Source of the DNA: a bacterium
GTDB taxonomy: Bacteria; Patescibacteria; Dojkabacteria; JAKAPS01; JAJZLI01
Reading direction: 5' to 3'
NCBI GenBank assembly: GCA_021805885.1
Contig: JAJZDR010000087.1
Span: forward strand, 1-6,763
DNA: 6,763 nucleotides
Shown here: positions 1-6,051 of the stretch, one piece after another
Position numbering within the stretch: position 1 is the stretch's first letter
Layout of the letters: each line of letters begins with the position of its first letter
Translations under genes and position numbers: made by a program
Notes under the pieces: generated by a model
What the model saw: only the letters and a program-made list of their open reading frames with translations
What the model was told of the DNA's origin: nothing
The model's database searches: none

Positions 1-525
1 AATAGGGATATATGTTGGGGTGTAAGACCTTATTATTTTGGACAAACTATTTAAAAGGTTTTCTCCGGTAAATTTATCTTCATATTTATAGGAATTTCTA
101 TATGACACCTTATTTTCTTTTGTAGTTTTTGATGTAAAAGGGTTTTTGAAATTTGATCTATATAGGGATTCTAATCCATCATCTGGAAATCCAAGAAATA
201 TAATATTATCCTTTTTAACTCCTAACTTAAGAAGTGCTATGGTACCCTCATTTTGTCTTAGCAAAGCAAAATTTTTATATGCATTTGGGGATAGTTTTCT
301 TGTTAAATTACTTCTTTTTGCTGCTATTTTAAATCCATCACCATTGGTTATAAATACTACAATTACATTGCTGCCATTTGATATTGCTCTTTGTATTATT
401 CCTGCGGAAGAAAGACTTTCATCATCTGGATGAGGTGCTATTAAAAGAAGTGTATCTGTGCTTTTAAATATATTCTCTTCTTTTTTTATGATTATACAAT
501 AGTCACTATCAATATAATTTCTCAT
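1..525 (-). CDS. PIG-L family (LmbE-like) zinc-dependent deacetylase, 3' end cut by window edge
   Basis: The first 175 residues are present; the gene continues past the left edge. Residues 31-36 read PHPDDE, the PIG-L signature. By family knowledge H32 and D35 bind zinc and D34 is the catalytic base. The hydrophobic strand LLLIA precedes it, FITNGDG (58-64) follows, and LGFPDDGL (111-118) matches the family's second conserved loop. The third zinc ligand, a late histidine in an HxxH-type motif, should lie just beyond the edge after SYTPTYIPI. Family members remove acetyl groups from N-acetylglucosamine-type sugars or related amides; the substrate cannot be told here. No signal peptide is seen, so it is probably cytoplasmic. 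The start is ATG at 525; an in-frame TAA lies five codons upstream, so no longer start is possible from a standard codon. No Shine-Dalgarno is visible. It lies 40 bp after the pilB-like gene and is probably cotranscribed. Confidence 0.9.
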   Translation of the reverse strand, partial: MRNYIDSDYCIIIKKEENIFKSTDTLLLIAPHPDDESLSSAGIIQRAISNGSNVIVVFITNGDGFKIAAKRSNLTRKLSPNAYKNFALLRQNEGTIALLKLGVKKDNIIFLGFPDDGLESLYRSNFKNPFTSKTTKENKVSYRNSYKYEDKFTGENLLNSLSKIIRSYTPTYIPI

Positions 526-565
526 AGTAATTAATATTTATGGTAGATCATTTATATTTCCGGGT

Positions 566-2233
566 TTATTCTTTTACGACTCTTAATACTTCTTCAAGAG
601 AGGTTATTCCCTCTTCAGCCTTTCTCATCCCATCTTCTATCATTAAACTCATCCCACTTTCTTGTGCTGCTTTTTGTATCACATTTGCGTTTTCCCTTCT
701 TGCTATGAGAGTCTTTATATCATCCGTTACTTCTAAAACCTCATATATGCCAATCCTTCCCTTATATCCGTTTGTACAATACTCACAACCTTGAGGTTTA
801 AAAAACTTAGCTTGTGTGATTTTTTTAGTAACACCTTTTTTAGTATATTGCTCTTCTAATATACCTATTAGTTTTTTATCTAAAGAATATTCCAGTTTAC
901 AATTATTACAGAGTTTTCTAACTAATCTTTGAGCTATTATAACATTTAAGGTGGAAGATACTAAAAATGATTCAATATGCATATCTATAAGTCTTGGTAT
1001 AGCCCCAGATGAATCATTAGTGTGAAGTGTTGATAAAACTAAATGTCCTGTCATTGCTGCATTTATTGCAATATCTGCAGTCTCAGTATCTCTAATCTCT
1101 CCTACCATTATTACATCAGGATCTTGCCTTAAAAATGATCGTAACCCAGATGCAAAAGTAAGCCCTATATTTGCATTTACCTGGGTTTGGTTTACCCTTG
1201 GCATAGAATATTCAATAGGGTCTTCAATAGTATCTAAGTTCACTTCTGGTGTATTTAATTCTGATAATACTGTATATAATGTTGTACTTTTCCCTGACCC
1301 AGTTGGTCCTGTTACAAGAATCATTCCAACAGTTCTTTTTATTGCATCTTCAATAACCGACAGATCTCTCCCGGTCATACCTAAACTCTCTAAGCTATAT
1401 TCTTTTGCATTATCTTCAAGTAATCTCATAACTAATACTTCTCCAGAATATACAGGCATGATAGAGACTCTAAAAGATATATCTCTATCACTTATTGTTG
1501 ATTTGAATCTTCCATCTTGAGGGAGTCTGTGTTCATCAATTTTTAAATTTGCTAGAATTTTTATCCTTGCAAGTACTGCTTGGTGTACCGCAAGGGGATA
1601 AGTAGCCTGATCATGAAGTATACCATCTATTCTATACCTTACTATTGCCTCAGTTTCCATTGGTTCTATATGAATATCAGATGCTCCCATGGTTTTTGCA
1701 TACTCAAGTATGGTATCAGTAATATTTATAATGGGTAGAGCTTCAGTCTCTCCTGACTTGACGTTTTTAGATTCTTTGGCATTCTTTTCAATTATATCTT
1801 TAAGCTCTTCTTTTATGGATGTTTTGTAGAACTTAAGTCCTTCATAAAAAGATTTTTCTGTTATAAAATATGGGTCTATGTTATATCCAGTACCTTTTTT
1901 TATAAACTCGATGGTATTTATATCTCTTGGATTTGTCATCCCTATTTTTAAAGTTGAAGTTGTTTTGTCAAATGCTACTATCTTTTTTTCTATTGCTGTT
2001 TTTTCAGGAATTATCTTTACAACCGCCGGGTCTATGGTTTTATGTGCTAGGGAGATATAAGGAATACTAAGTTCAGTCTCTACTATCTCGCCCAATTTAT
2101 CTTCCGTGATAGTATTTTGAGCTATCAATAAATCCTCAACAGAAGTATTTAACTGTTTTGCCTTTTCTTCTAATTCTGTATAAAGGCTTTCTGATATATA
2201 ATTTTTAGATATTAATATATTTTTTAGATTCAT
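566..2233 (-). CDS. PilB/GspE-type secretion and pilus assembly ATPase
   Basis: A complete 555-aa ATPase, normal length for GspE/PilB. Residues 1 to about 140 form an MshEN-like N-terminal domain. The ATPase core has RLPQDGRF (236-243), Walker A GPTGSGKST (309-317), the Asp box TIEDPIE (335-341), Walker B with VGEIRD (377-382) and the His box TGHLVLSTLHTN (395-406). Two CxxC pairs, C442/C445 and C483/C486, form the zinc-binding tetracysteine typical of GspE/PilB extension ATPases and absent from PilT. It should be a cytoplasmic hexamer driving type IV pilin polymerisation or pseudopilus assembly with a PilC platform protein. No pilC, pilT, pilM or pilin gene is in the window, so the exact apparatus (T4P or T2SS) is open. 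It starts at ATG 2233, 11 bp after the stop of the binding-protein gene, without a clear ribosome binding site. Confidence 0.96.
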   Translation of the reverse strand: MNLKNILISKNYISESLYTELEEKAKQLNTSVEDLLIAQNTITEDKLGEIVETELSIPYISLAHKTIDPAVVKIIPEKTAIEKKIVAFDKTTSTLKIGMTNPRDINTIEFIKKGTGYNIDPYFITEKSFYEGLKFYKTSIKEELKDIIEKNAKESKNVKSGETEALPIINITDTILEYAKTMGASDIHIEPMETEAIVRYRIDGILHDQATYPLAVHQAVLARIKILANLKIDEHRLPQDGRFKSTISDRDISFRVSIMPVYSGEVLVMRLLEDNAKEYSLESLGMTGRDLSVIEDAIKRTVGMILVTGPTGSGKSTTLYTVLSELNTPEVNLDTIEDPIEYSMPRVNQTQVNANIGLTFASGLRSFLRQDPDVIMVGEIRDTETADIAINAAMTGHLVLSTLHTNDSSGAIPRLIDMHIESFLVSSTLNVIIAQRLVRKLCNNCKLEYSLDKKLIGILEEQYTKKGVTKKITQAKFFKPQGCEYCTNGYKGRIGIYEVLEVTDDIKTLIARRENANVIQKAAQESGMSLMIEDGMRKAEEGITSLEEVLRVVKE

Positions 2234-2244
2234 ACTCGCATAAC

Positions 2245-3744
2245 TTATTCTTGAGGGGGCATTTTATATGTCCCGTTATAAATGTCAACTAATATTTTTA
2301 AAACTTCTGATTGTGCCTGTTTCAAAGTTATTGTTTGCTCAATCACGTTATCTAAAATTCCTGATACATTTGCATAATCTCCCATAAGCCAAGAGTGAGA
2401 AGTGGGCGCCATTTTTACGAATGCAGACATATAATTATATGTTGTAGCAAGAGATGCCATATCTGCCCTTGGGAAGACATTTGCTATTGGTTCGTTCTCA
2501 ATCTTTGTTTCTGTATTTGCAAGTGAGAGTAGACTTTGTTTTTGTTCTAAAAATTTTATAAATTTCCATGCTGTGTTAGGGTGTAAAGATCCACGAGGTA
2601 CAGCTCTTGCAAAATATAATGAGAGGTTTACCGTTTGTCCAGGTAGCTGAGGAGGTTCCATGACCCCCAAGTTAAGATTCTTGTTTATAGTTAATATATT
2701 TGATATTTGCCAATAAGGAGCATAGACCATAGCAACTGTACCATTTGCAAAAGCAGATATTGCAGATGGAAATTGTGATGACCACCCGTCAATTTTTGAT
2801 ATTTGAAGATATTCATTTAGAGCATCAGCTCCATTAACTCCATTTGCAAAAGTTACTTGGTTTTGTGAAGTCATTTTTGTTCCTGACATTAACATAAATA
2901 AGGTTAAAATATTTGAAGCATTGTATACATTTGATGTATTTGAACCTATATCAATAGCAGCTTGAGTAACTTGACCAGAGCTATTTTGAACTACAAGTTT
3001 AGGTATCTCTGATACAAATGTATTGAAGTTTGAAGATGGTGCAGTTAATCCCGCACTTTGGAATTCAGTCTTGTTGTACAGCAGTGCTAAGCCATCATAG
3101 GAGTTGGGTGCAGCATAAATTTGATTATTCAAAGTTAAATCTTGGGTTGCTGTGCTATAGAATTCATTTTGGAAATTACTCATATTGTATATCGAAGATG
3201 GTGCAGGATATAGATAATTCTTAACCAGGGGAAGGTAAGTATTCCCTATAGTTACTATATCAGGAAGACTTACGCCACTTTTTAATTTATTTACAAGAAA
3301 ACTCTCATAGTATTGATCTGGTATTTGCACATAATTAATTGAAACATTAGGATTCTGTTTCTCAAATTGGGAGATTAGGGATGTATACGATGACCCTGGT
3401 TGGCTAATTCCCCACATAGTTAGACTTATTTTATTATTAGTTTTAGTAATTGAAATTCTTCCCATACCTATCATGTATATGTATATAGCACCTACTATTA
3501 TAATGACTAAAGACACTATTATTAGTACCCAAACCAATGTTCTTATCTTATGTTTTATCTTAGCCACCTCCTCTTCTGTAGGAAGGTTACTTTGGAATTG
3601 GATATTCCCAGTATCTTGAGGTATTGGAGCACTTTGCACAAATGTACTTGGAGCTTGCCCTGGAGTTTGCTCGGGAGTTTGCTCGGGAGTTTCATTAGAG
3701 TTTTGTGTTGGTATAGTTTGTTCTCCTATTTGTTGGGTTTCCAT
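2245..3744 (-). CDS. Membrane-anchored extracellular solute-binding protein, family 1 (sugar type)
   Basis: A complete 499-aa protein. Residues 1-60 are a polar Pro/Gln/Thr-rich tail with TPEQ repeats (20-30). A basic patch (K62, K64, K66, R68) precedes one transmembrane helix at about 69-93. By the positive-inside rule the tail is cytosolic and the rest is outside. Residues 105-490 fit family-1 ABC substrate-binding proteins: an N-lobe starting ISLTMWG (106-112), PDIVTIGN (161-168), the signature around IYAAPNSYDGLALLYNK (209-225) with FQSAGL, FANGTVAMVYAPYW (332-345) and PPQLPGQ (364-370). Such proteins usually bind sugars or oligosaccharides. The protein contains no cysteine, so it is not a lipoprotein. 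No ABC permease or ATPase gene is nearby, so transport is not shown; a sensing or adhesion role is equally possible. It starts at ATG 3744, 11 bp after galU, with no Shine-Dalgarno. Confidence 0.92.
   Translation of the reverse strand: METQQIGEQTIPTQNSNETPEQTPEQTPGQAPSTFVQSAPIPQDTGNIQFQSNLPTEEEVAKIKHKIRTLVWVLIIVSLVIIIVGAIYIYMIGMGRISITKTNNKISLTMWGISQPGSSYTSLISQFEKQNPNVSINYVQIPDQYYESFLVNKLKSGVSLPDIVTIGNTYLPLVKNYLYPAPSSIYNMSNFQNEFYSTATQDLTLNNQIYAAPNSYDGLALLYNKTEFQSAGLTAPSSNFNTFVSEIPKLVVQNSSGQVTQAAIDIGSNTSNVYNASNILTLFMLMSGTKMTSQNQVTFANGVNGADALNEYLQISKIDGWSSQFPSAISAFANGTVAMVYAPYWQISNILTINKNLNLGVMEPPQLPGQTVNLSLYFARAVPRGSLHPNTAWKFIKFLEQKQSLLSLANTETKIENEPIANVFPRADMASLATTYNYMSAFVKMAPTSHSWLMGDYANVSGILDNVIEQTITLKQAQSEVLKILVDIYNGTYKMPPQE
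3663..3692 (-). repeat. 12-bp in-frame tandem repeat in the binding-protein tail
   Basis: The plus-strand unit GAGTTTGCTCGG occurs at 3663-3674 and again, identically, at 3675-3686, followed by a half unit GAGTTT at 3687-3692. Because 12 is a multiple of three, each copy adds four residues (PEQT) to the cytosolic tail of the solute-binding protein without changing frame. More diverged copies may extend on either side (TPGQ on one side, NETP on the other). The repeat could vary in copy number between strains by slippage. Confidence 0.85.
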
Positions 3745-3755
3745 ATTTTAGTTTT

Positions 3756-4622
3756 TTAAATTTGTAATTTTAGGTATTCTCTAAAATCTCCCCATAAATC
3801 TTCCCTGTCTTTTATATATTCCACGGTTGTTTTTAGAAAGTTTAATGGGTCTCCTGTAGTAAGCCATTTTCCGTTTATTTTAGTTGCTATAACTTTATCT
3901 TCTTTTGCTAATTTTGATATTGCATCTATAAGCCACAATTCATTATTTTTACCGATTATTTTTTTATCAAGTTCAGTTAATACATCTCTATTTAATATAA
4001 ATCTACCAAAGGTTGCAAGGGTAGAAGGGCTCTCTTGGACATTGGGTTTCTCAATTATTGATTCTACTGTGAGACCATCTTCTTTGAGTTTAATTATTCC
4101 ATATTTTGATACATCAGATTTTGCTACTTCTTGTGCCGCAAGTACAATTTTACCAGGATGCTCATTTGCAAATTCAATTAATTGTTTTGTTGCCGGAACT
4201 TGAGATTTTACAAGATCATCTCCAAACATGTATATGAATTGTTCCTCATCCTTTATTAGGTTTCTTGCAACTATGAGAGGAGTTCCATTTCCATAAGGGA
4301 GGTGTTTTTTCTGTCTTACATATATATAATTTGCTTTTTTAGGCAAACTCTTAATCTCTTCTAGGGCCTTTGTTTTACCTTCTTTTCTAAGGTGTTCTTC
4401 AAGGTCTACATTATTATCAAAGTGACTCTCCAGAGTATATTGACCACGGGTTACCATTATTATATCTTCTATTCCTGATTGTATTAACTCTTCTACAAGA
4501 TACTGTATAACAGGCTTATCTATAATTGGAAGCATTTCTTTAGGTTGAACTTTTGTTGCAGGTAGAAACCTAGTACCATATCCAGCCAAGGCTATTACAG
4601 CTTTTGTTATTTTTCTTTTCAT
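3756..4622 (-). CDS. galU: UTP--glucose-1-phosphate uridylyltransferase (GalU)
   Basis: A complete 288-aa nucleotidyltransferase, normal length for bacterial GalU. It makes UDP-glucose from UTP and glucose 1-phosphate in the cytoplasm, feeding glycolipid and surface polysaccharide synthesis. The nucleotide-binding loop is AGYGTRFLPATKVQPKEML (13-31), including R18, K24 and K28, followed by IDKPVIQYLVEE (34-45). The metal-binding GDDL is at 134-137 and IEKP at 190-193. Two places differ from the E. coli type: GLGHA is replaced by YGNGTP (110-115), and the usual EIQLTDA is ELWLIDA (228-234). These resemble, from memory, GalU proteins of Patescibacteria. A dTTP-specific RmlA is less likely because the PATKxQPKEMLP block is GalU-like. 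It starts at ATG 4622; upstream is a 96-bp gap that may hold its own promoter. Confidence 0.95.
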   Translation of the reverse strand: MKRKITKAVIALAGYGTRFLPATKVQPKEMLPIIDKPVIQYLVEELIQSGIEDIIMVTRGQYTLESHFDNNVDLEEHLRKEGKTKALEEIKSLPKKANYIYVRQKKHLPYGNGTPLIVARNLIKDEEQFIYMFGDDLVKSQVPATKQLIEFANEHPGKIVLAAQEVAKSDVSKYGIIKLKEDGLTVESIIEKPNVQESPSTLATFGRFILNRDVLTELDKKIIGKNNELWLIDAISKLAKEDKVIATKINGKWLTTGDPLNFLKTTVEYIKDREDLWGDFREYLKLQI

Positions 4623-4680
4623 ATTAGTAAATTTTGATCCTATACTATATTAGAGATACAAGTACCTTTATACATTATTC

Positions 4681-4709
4681 ATATTATATATAATTAGGGT
4701 AAAAAACAA
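4681..4709 (-). promoter_or_regulatory. Possible internal promoter upstream of galU
   Basis: The 96-bp gap between the HAD gene and galU (4623-4718) is the largest gap within the minus-strand gene series. On the minus strand it holds TTGTTT (4709-4704) followed after 15 nt by TATAAT (4688-4683), or after 17 nt by the weaker TAATAT (4686-4681). Either would give a leader of about 50-55 nt before galU. The region is so AT-rich that TATAAT-like words are expected by chance, and the 15-nt spacing is short, so this is only a candidate. No hairpin with a T-run is visible in the gap. Confidence 0.3.
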
Positions 4710-4718
4710 TGCGTTGAG

Positions 4719-5387
4719 TTATATAGGAAGAATTTCAAGTAGCTCTTTAAATTTTTGTATGTTTTTAAATTGAGGAGTTTTTTTATTAAAAAGTATTAAA
4801 TTCTCTATCCCGGCATTTTTTGCACCTTCTAACATTTTAATGTTATCATCTATAATTAATATCTGTTCAGGTGAAACTCCAGATTGGGATATTGCGTATT
4901 GGTATATATTTAAGTCTGGCTTCATATAACCTATTTCTGGAGATAATATAATAACATCAAAAAGATCAGACAATTTATATTTATCTAGTACTGCCATTTT
5001 TCTTGATGGATAGGAATTTGATAGTATACCAAGCTTATATTTTTCTTTTAACACTGATAAAACCAACTTTGCATTTTCCTTGAGTTCAAAGTTTTTATGA
5101 GTTTCTAGATAAATAAGGACGTTTATAAATTCTTTATTGTAAGCTCTTCCTACTTTTTTACATAGTTTGGTGAATAATTCTTTAAAAAATAATTTTTCAG
5201 ATTCAATATCTTTAATTAACTTTCTTTCATCTTGGTGTTTTTTTATATAGTTTTTATATTCTTTTATGAAGACTTCTTTATTAATACCTATTATGCCTGC
5301 CATAGTTTTCTTATCTATAGAATTTTTTTCGACAATAACACCTATAAGGTCGAAATATATAAATTTTATATTTTTAAAATTTTCCAT
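4719..5387 (-). CDS. HAD-superfamily hydrolase (HAD-IA, YihX-like)
   Basis: A complete 222-aa protein with the HAD motifs in order: motif I FDLIGV with nucleophile D13, motif II ILSNS with S123, motif III GYMKPD with K156, and motif IV IIDDN with D180/D181. Residues of about 20-100 form a helical cap of the C1 type. The aspartate usually found two places after the nucleophile (DxD) is I15 here. L-2-haloacid dehalogenases and E. coli YihX (FDLGNV) also lack it, so this does not mean loss of activity. The stretch from ILSPEIG (147-153) through DDN and EGAKNAGI (187-194) resembles YihX, an alpha-glucose-1-phosphate phosphatase, as I recall that sequence. Glucose 1-phosphate is also the GalU substrate, but the specificity remains inference. 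No signal peptide is seen, so it is cytoplasmic. The ATG at 5387 lies 7 bp after the upstream stop codon, indicating cotranscription. Confidence 0.88.
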   Translation of the reverse strand: MENFKNIKFIYFDLIGVIVEKNSIDKKTMAGIIGINKEVFIKEYKNYIKKHQDERKLIKDIESEKLFFKELFTKLCKKVGRAYNKEFINVLIYLETHKNFELKENAKLVLSVLKEKYKLGILSNSYPSRKMAVLDKYKLSDLFDVIILSPEIGYMKPDLNIYQYAISQSGVSPEQILIIDDNIKMLEGAKNAGIENLILFNKKTPQFKNIQKFKELLEILPI

Positions 5388-5394
5388 AAATAAC

Positions 5395-5931
5395 TTATTC
5401 CCCTATAAAACCTTTGTCAGTTCTTTTAGGATATTGCCGTGGAAATACCCCAAAGATGTTACCTTGGAATTCTGAGTTTGAATGATCTACATTTGGTTCA
5501 CGGCTCCTATTTTCAATAAATGAATTAAATACATCATTTCTTACTACAATTGCATCTCTGGAGTTATTCCTTATCCTAGATAGATAAACCTTTCCAATAA
5601 GATGCTTTTTAGTTTCATCGTTTAGTATAGTGAGAACTGAGTATTGAAAATCTTCTTCTATTCTTCTTATGGTAGCAAGTTTCCGAGTTAAGAATCTTTT
5701 TTTGATTTCATTCGGAGATATTGTTATGTACCCTTCTGGGATATCCATAGCCGATATTCTATCAAGTCCGTTTAGGCCATCTCTTATCATGGCTGCTCTC
5801 TCTGCAATTTGTCTCCACTTAGTATATAGAGTTTGATCTTTTGGTCCAGTTCTTAAATCTATTATTGGTGGGGTTACAGGCCAATATATTTCAGCTTCAC
5901 ATAATTGTTCTTGTGGTATTTCTTCATTCAT
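5395..5931 (-). CDS. Hypothetical protein, 178 aa, first gene of the minus-strand operon
   Basis: I do not recognise this protein. From the ATG at 5931 it has 178 residues, is soluble and highly charged, and has no membrane segment or signal peptide. Visible features are an acidic N-terminus (MNEEIPQEQ), a WPVTPPIIDLR segment (17-27), a basic helical stretch around EIKKRFLTRKLATIRRIEED (75-94) and a polar, probably flexible tail from about residue 140. There is a single cysteine, C10. A longer reading from TTG at 5973 would add 14 residues, but that TTG is the first part of a near-consensus -35 box and the added codons cover the -10 box, so it is rejected. The start would be only about 6 nt from the predicted transcription start. 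It precedes the HAD gene by 7 bp, so the two are probably cotranscribed, but this says little about its job. Confidence 0.8.
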   Translation of the reverse strand: MNEEIPQEQLCEAEIYWPVTPPIIDLRTGPKDQTLYTKWRQIAERAAMIRDGLNGLDRISAMDIPEGYITISPNEIKKRFLTRKLATIRRIEEDFQYSVLTILNDETKKHLIGKVYLSRIRNNSRDAIVVRNDVFNSFIENRSREPNVDHSNSEFQGNIFGVFPRQYPKRTDKGFIGE

Positions 5932-5943
5932 TACGATAAAGAC

Positions 5944-5973
5944 ATTATAGTATATATTATAATTTAACGTCAA
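5944..5973 (-). promoter_or_regulatory. Strong sigma-70-type promoter for the minus-strand operon
   Basis: Read on the minus strand, TTGACG (5973-5968, five of six consensus bases) is followed by an 18-nt spacer and a perfect TATAAT (5949-5944). Initiation about seven bases downstream falls at an A near 5937, leaving a leader of roughly six bases before the ATG at 5931. It should drive the 178-aa gene and the HAD gene, and perhaps the whole run to the PIG-L gene since no terminator is seen between them. Confidence 0.75.
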
Positions 5974-5992
5974 GAATAGTTGTTTCTATAAT
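5964..5992 (+). promoter_or_regulatory. Divergent promoter for the PrgI family gene
   Basis: TTAACG (5964-5969, four of six) is followed by a 17-nt spacer and a perfect TATAAT (5987-5992). The start would fall near 5999-6000, giving a leader of about 52 nt before the ATG at 6052. Its -35 box shares two bases (5968-5969) with the -35 box of the opposing promoter, so the two polymerases should exclude each other. Both -35 and -10 words could arise by chance in such AT-rich DNA, but the spacing is ideal. Confidence 0.5.
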
Positions 5993-6004
5993 GAATAAAA
6001 CAAC
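5979..6004. promoter_or_regulatory. Inverted repeat bracketing the plus-strand -10 box (possible operator)
   Basis: GTTGTTT at 5979-5985 and its exact complement AAACAAC at 5998-6004 are separated by 12 bp that contain the TATAAT of the plus-strand promoter. The arms are 19 bp apart from start to start, close to two helical turns, as for a dimeric repressor binding one DNA face. No regulator gene is in the window. A 7-bp repeat in AT-rich DNA may be chance. Confidence 0.35.
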
Positions 6005-6020
6005 AATAAAGACTTTTATT

Positions 6021-6041
6021 AGATGGCATTTTATGCTATCT
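6021..6041 (+). promoter_or_regulatory. Hairpin in the leader of the PrgI family gene
   Basis: AGATGGCAT (6021-6029) and ATGCTATCT (6033-6041) pair over nine positions with one G-U wobble (6025 with 6037) around a TTT loop. It ends 10 bases before the ATG at 6052, where a ribosome would load. It is too weak in G+C and lacks a T-run, so it is not an ordinary intrinsic terminator. It could be an RNA structure limiting translation or a DNA operator half-site pair. Confidence 0.45.
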
Positions 6042-6051
6042 TAATATCAAG

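Noticed and set aside
146..433. Plus-strand open frame of 95 codons
   Set aside because: It lies antisense inside the PIG-L gene, whose minus-strand frame carries the HPDDE motif; the plus frame shows no family features.
2245..3744. Binding protein as a lipoprotein
   Set aside because: There is no cysteine anywhere in the protein, so no lipobox is possible; the membrane helix is about 70 residues from the start and lacks a signal-peptidase-like end.
3550..3759. Plus-strand open frame rich in Leu/Trp over the start of the binding-protein gene
   Set aside because: It is a shadow of the Pro/Gln-rich tail; the repetitive SLLGSLLGS is just the complement of the PEQT repeats.
4623..4718. Intrinsic terminator or small RNA in the gap before galU
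   Set aside because: Only AT self-complementary words such as TTATATATAA occur; there is no GC-containing stem followed by a T-run on either strand.
2240..5400. Shared 11-mer ATAACTTATTC at 2240-2250 and 5390-5400, spanning stop codons of two genes
   Set aside because: It is made of a GAA-TAA gene end plus AT-rich bases; flanks differ and the other junctions lack it, so coincidence is the simpler reading.
5932..5973. Fourteen-residue N-terminal extension of the 178-aa protein from a TTG start
   Set aside because: The TTG is the beginning of a near-consensus -35 box and the extension covers the -10 box, so it would not be in the mRNA from that promoter; an ATG with a natural polar N-terminus follows.
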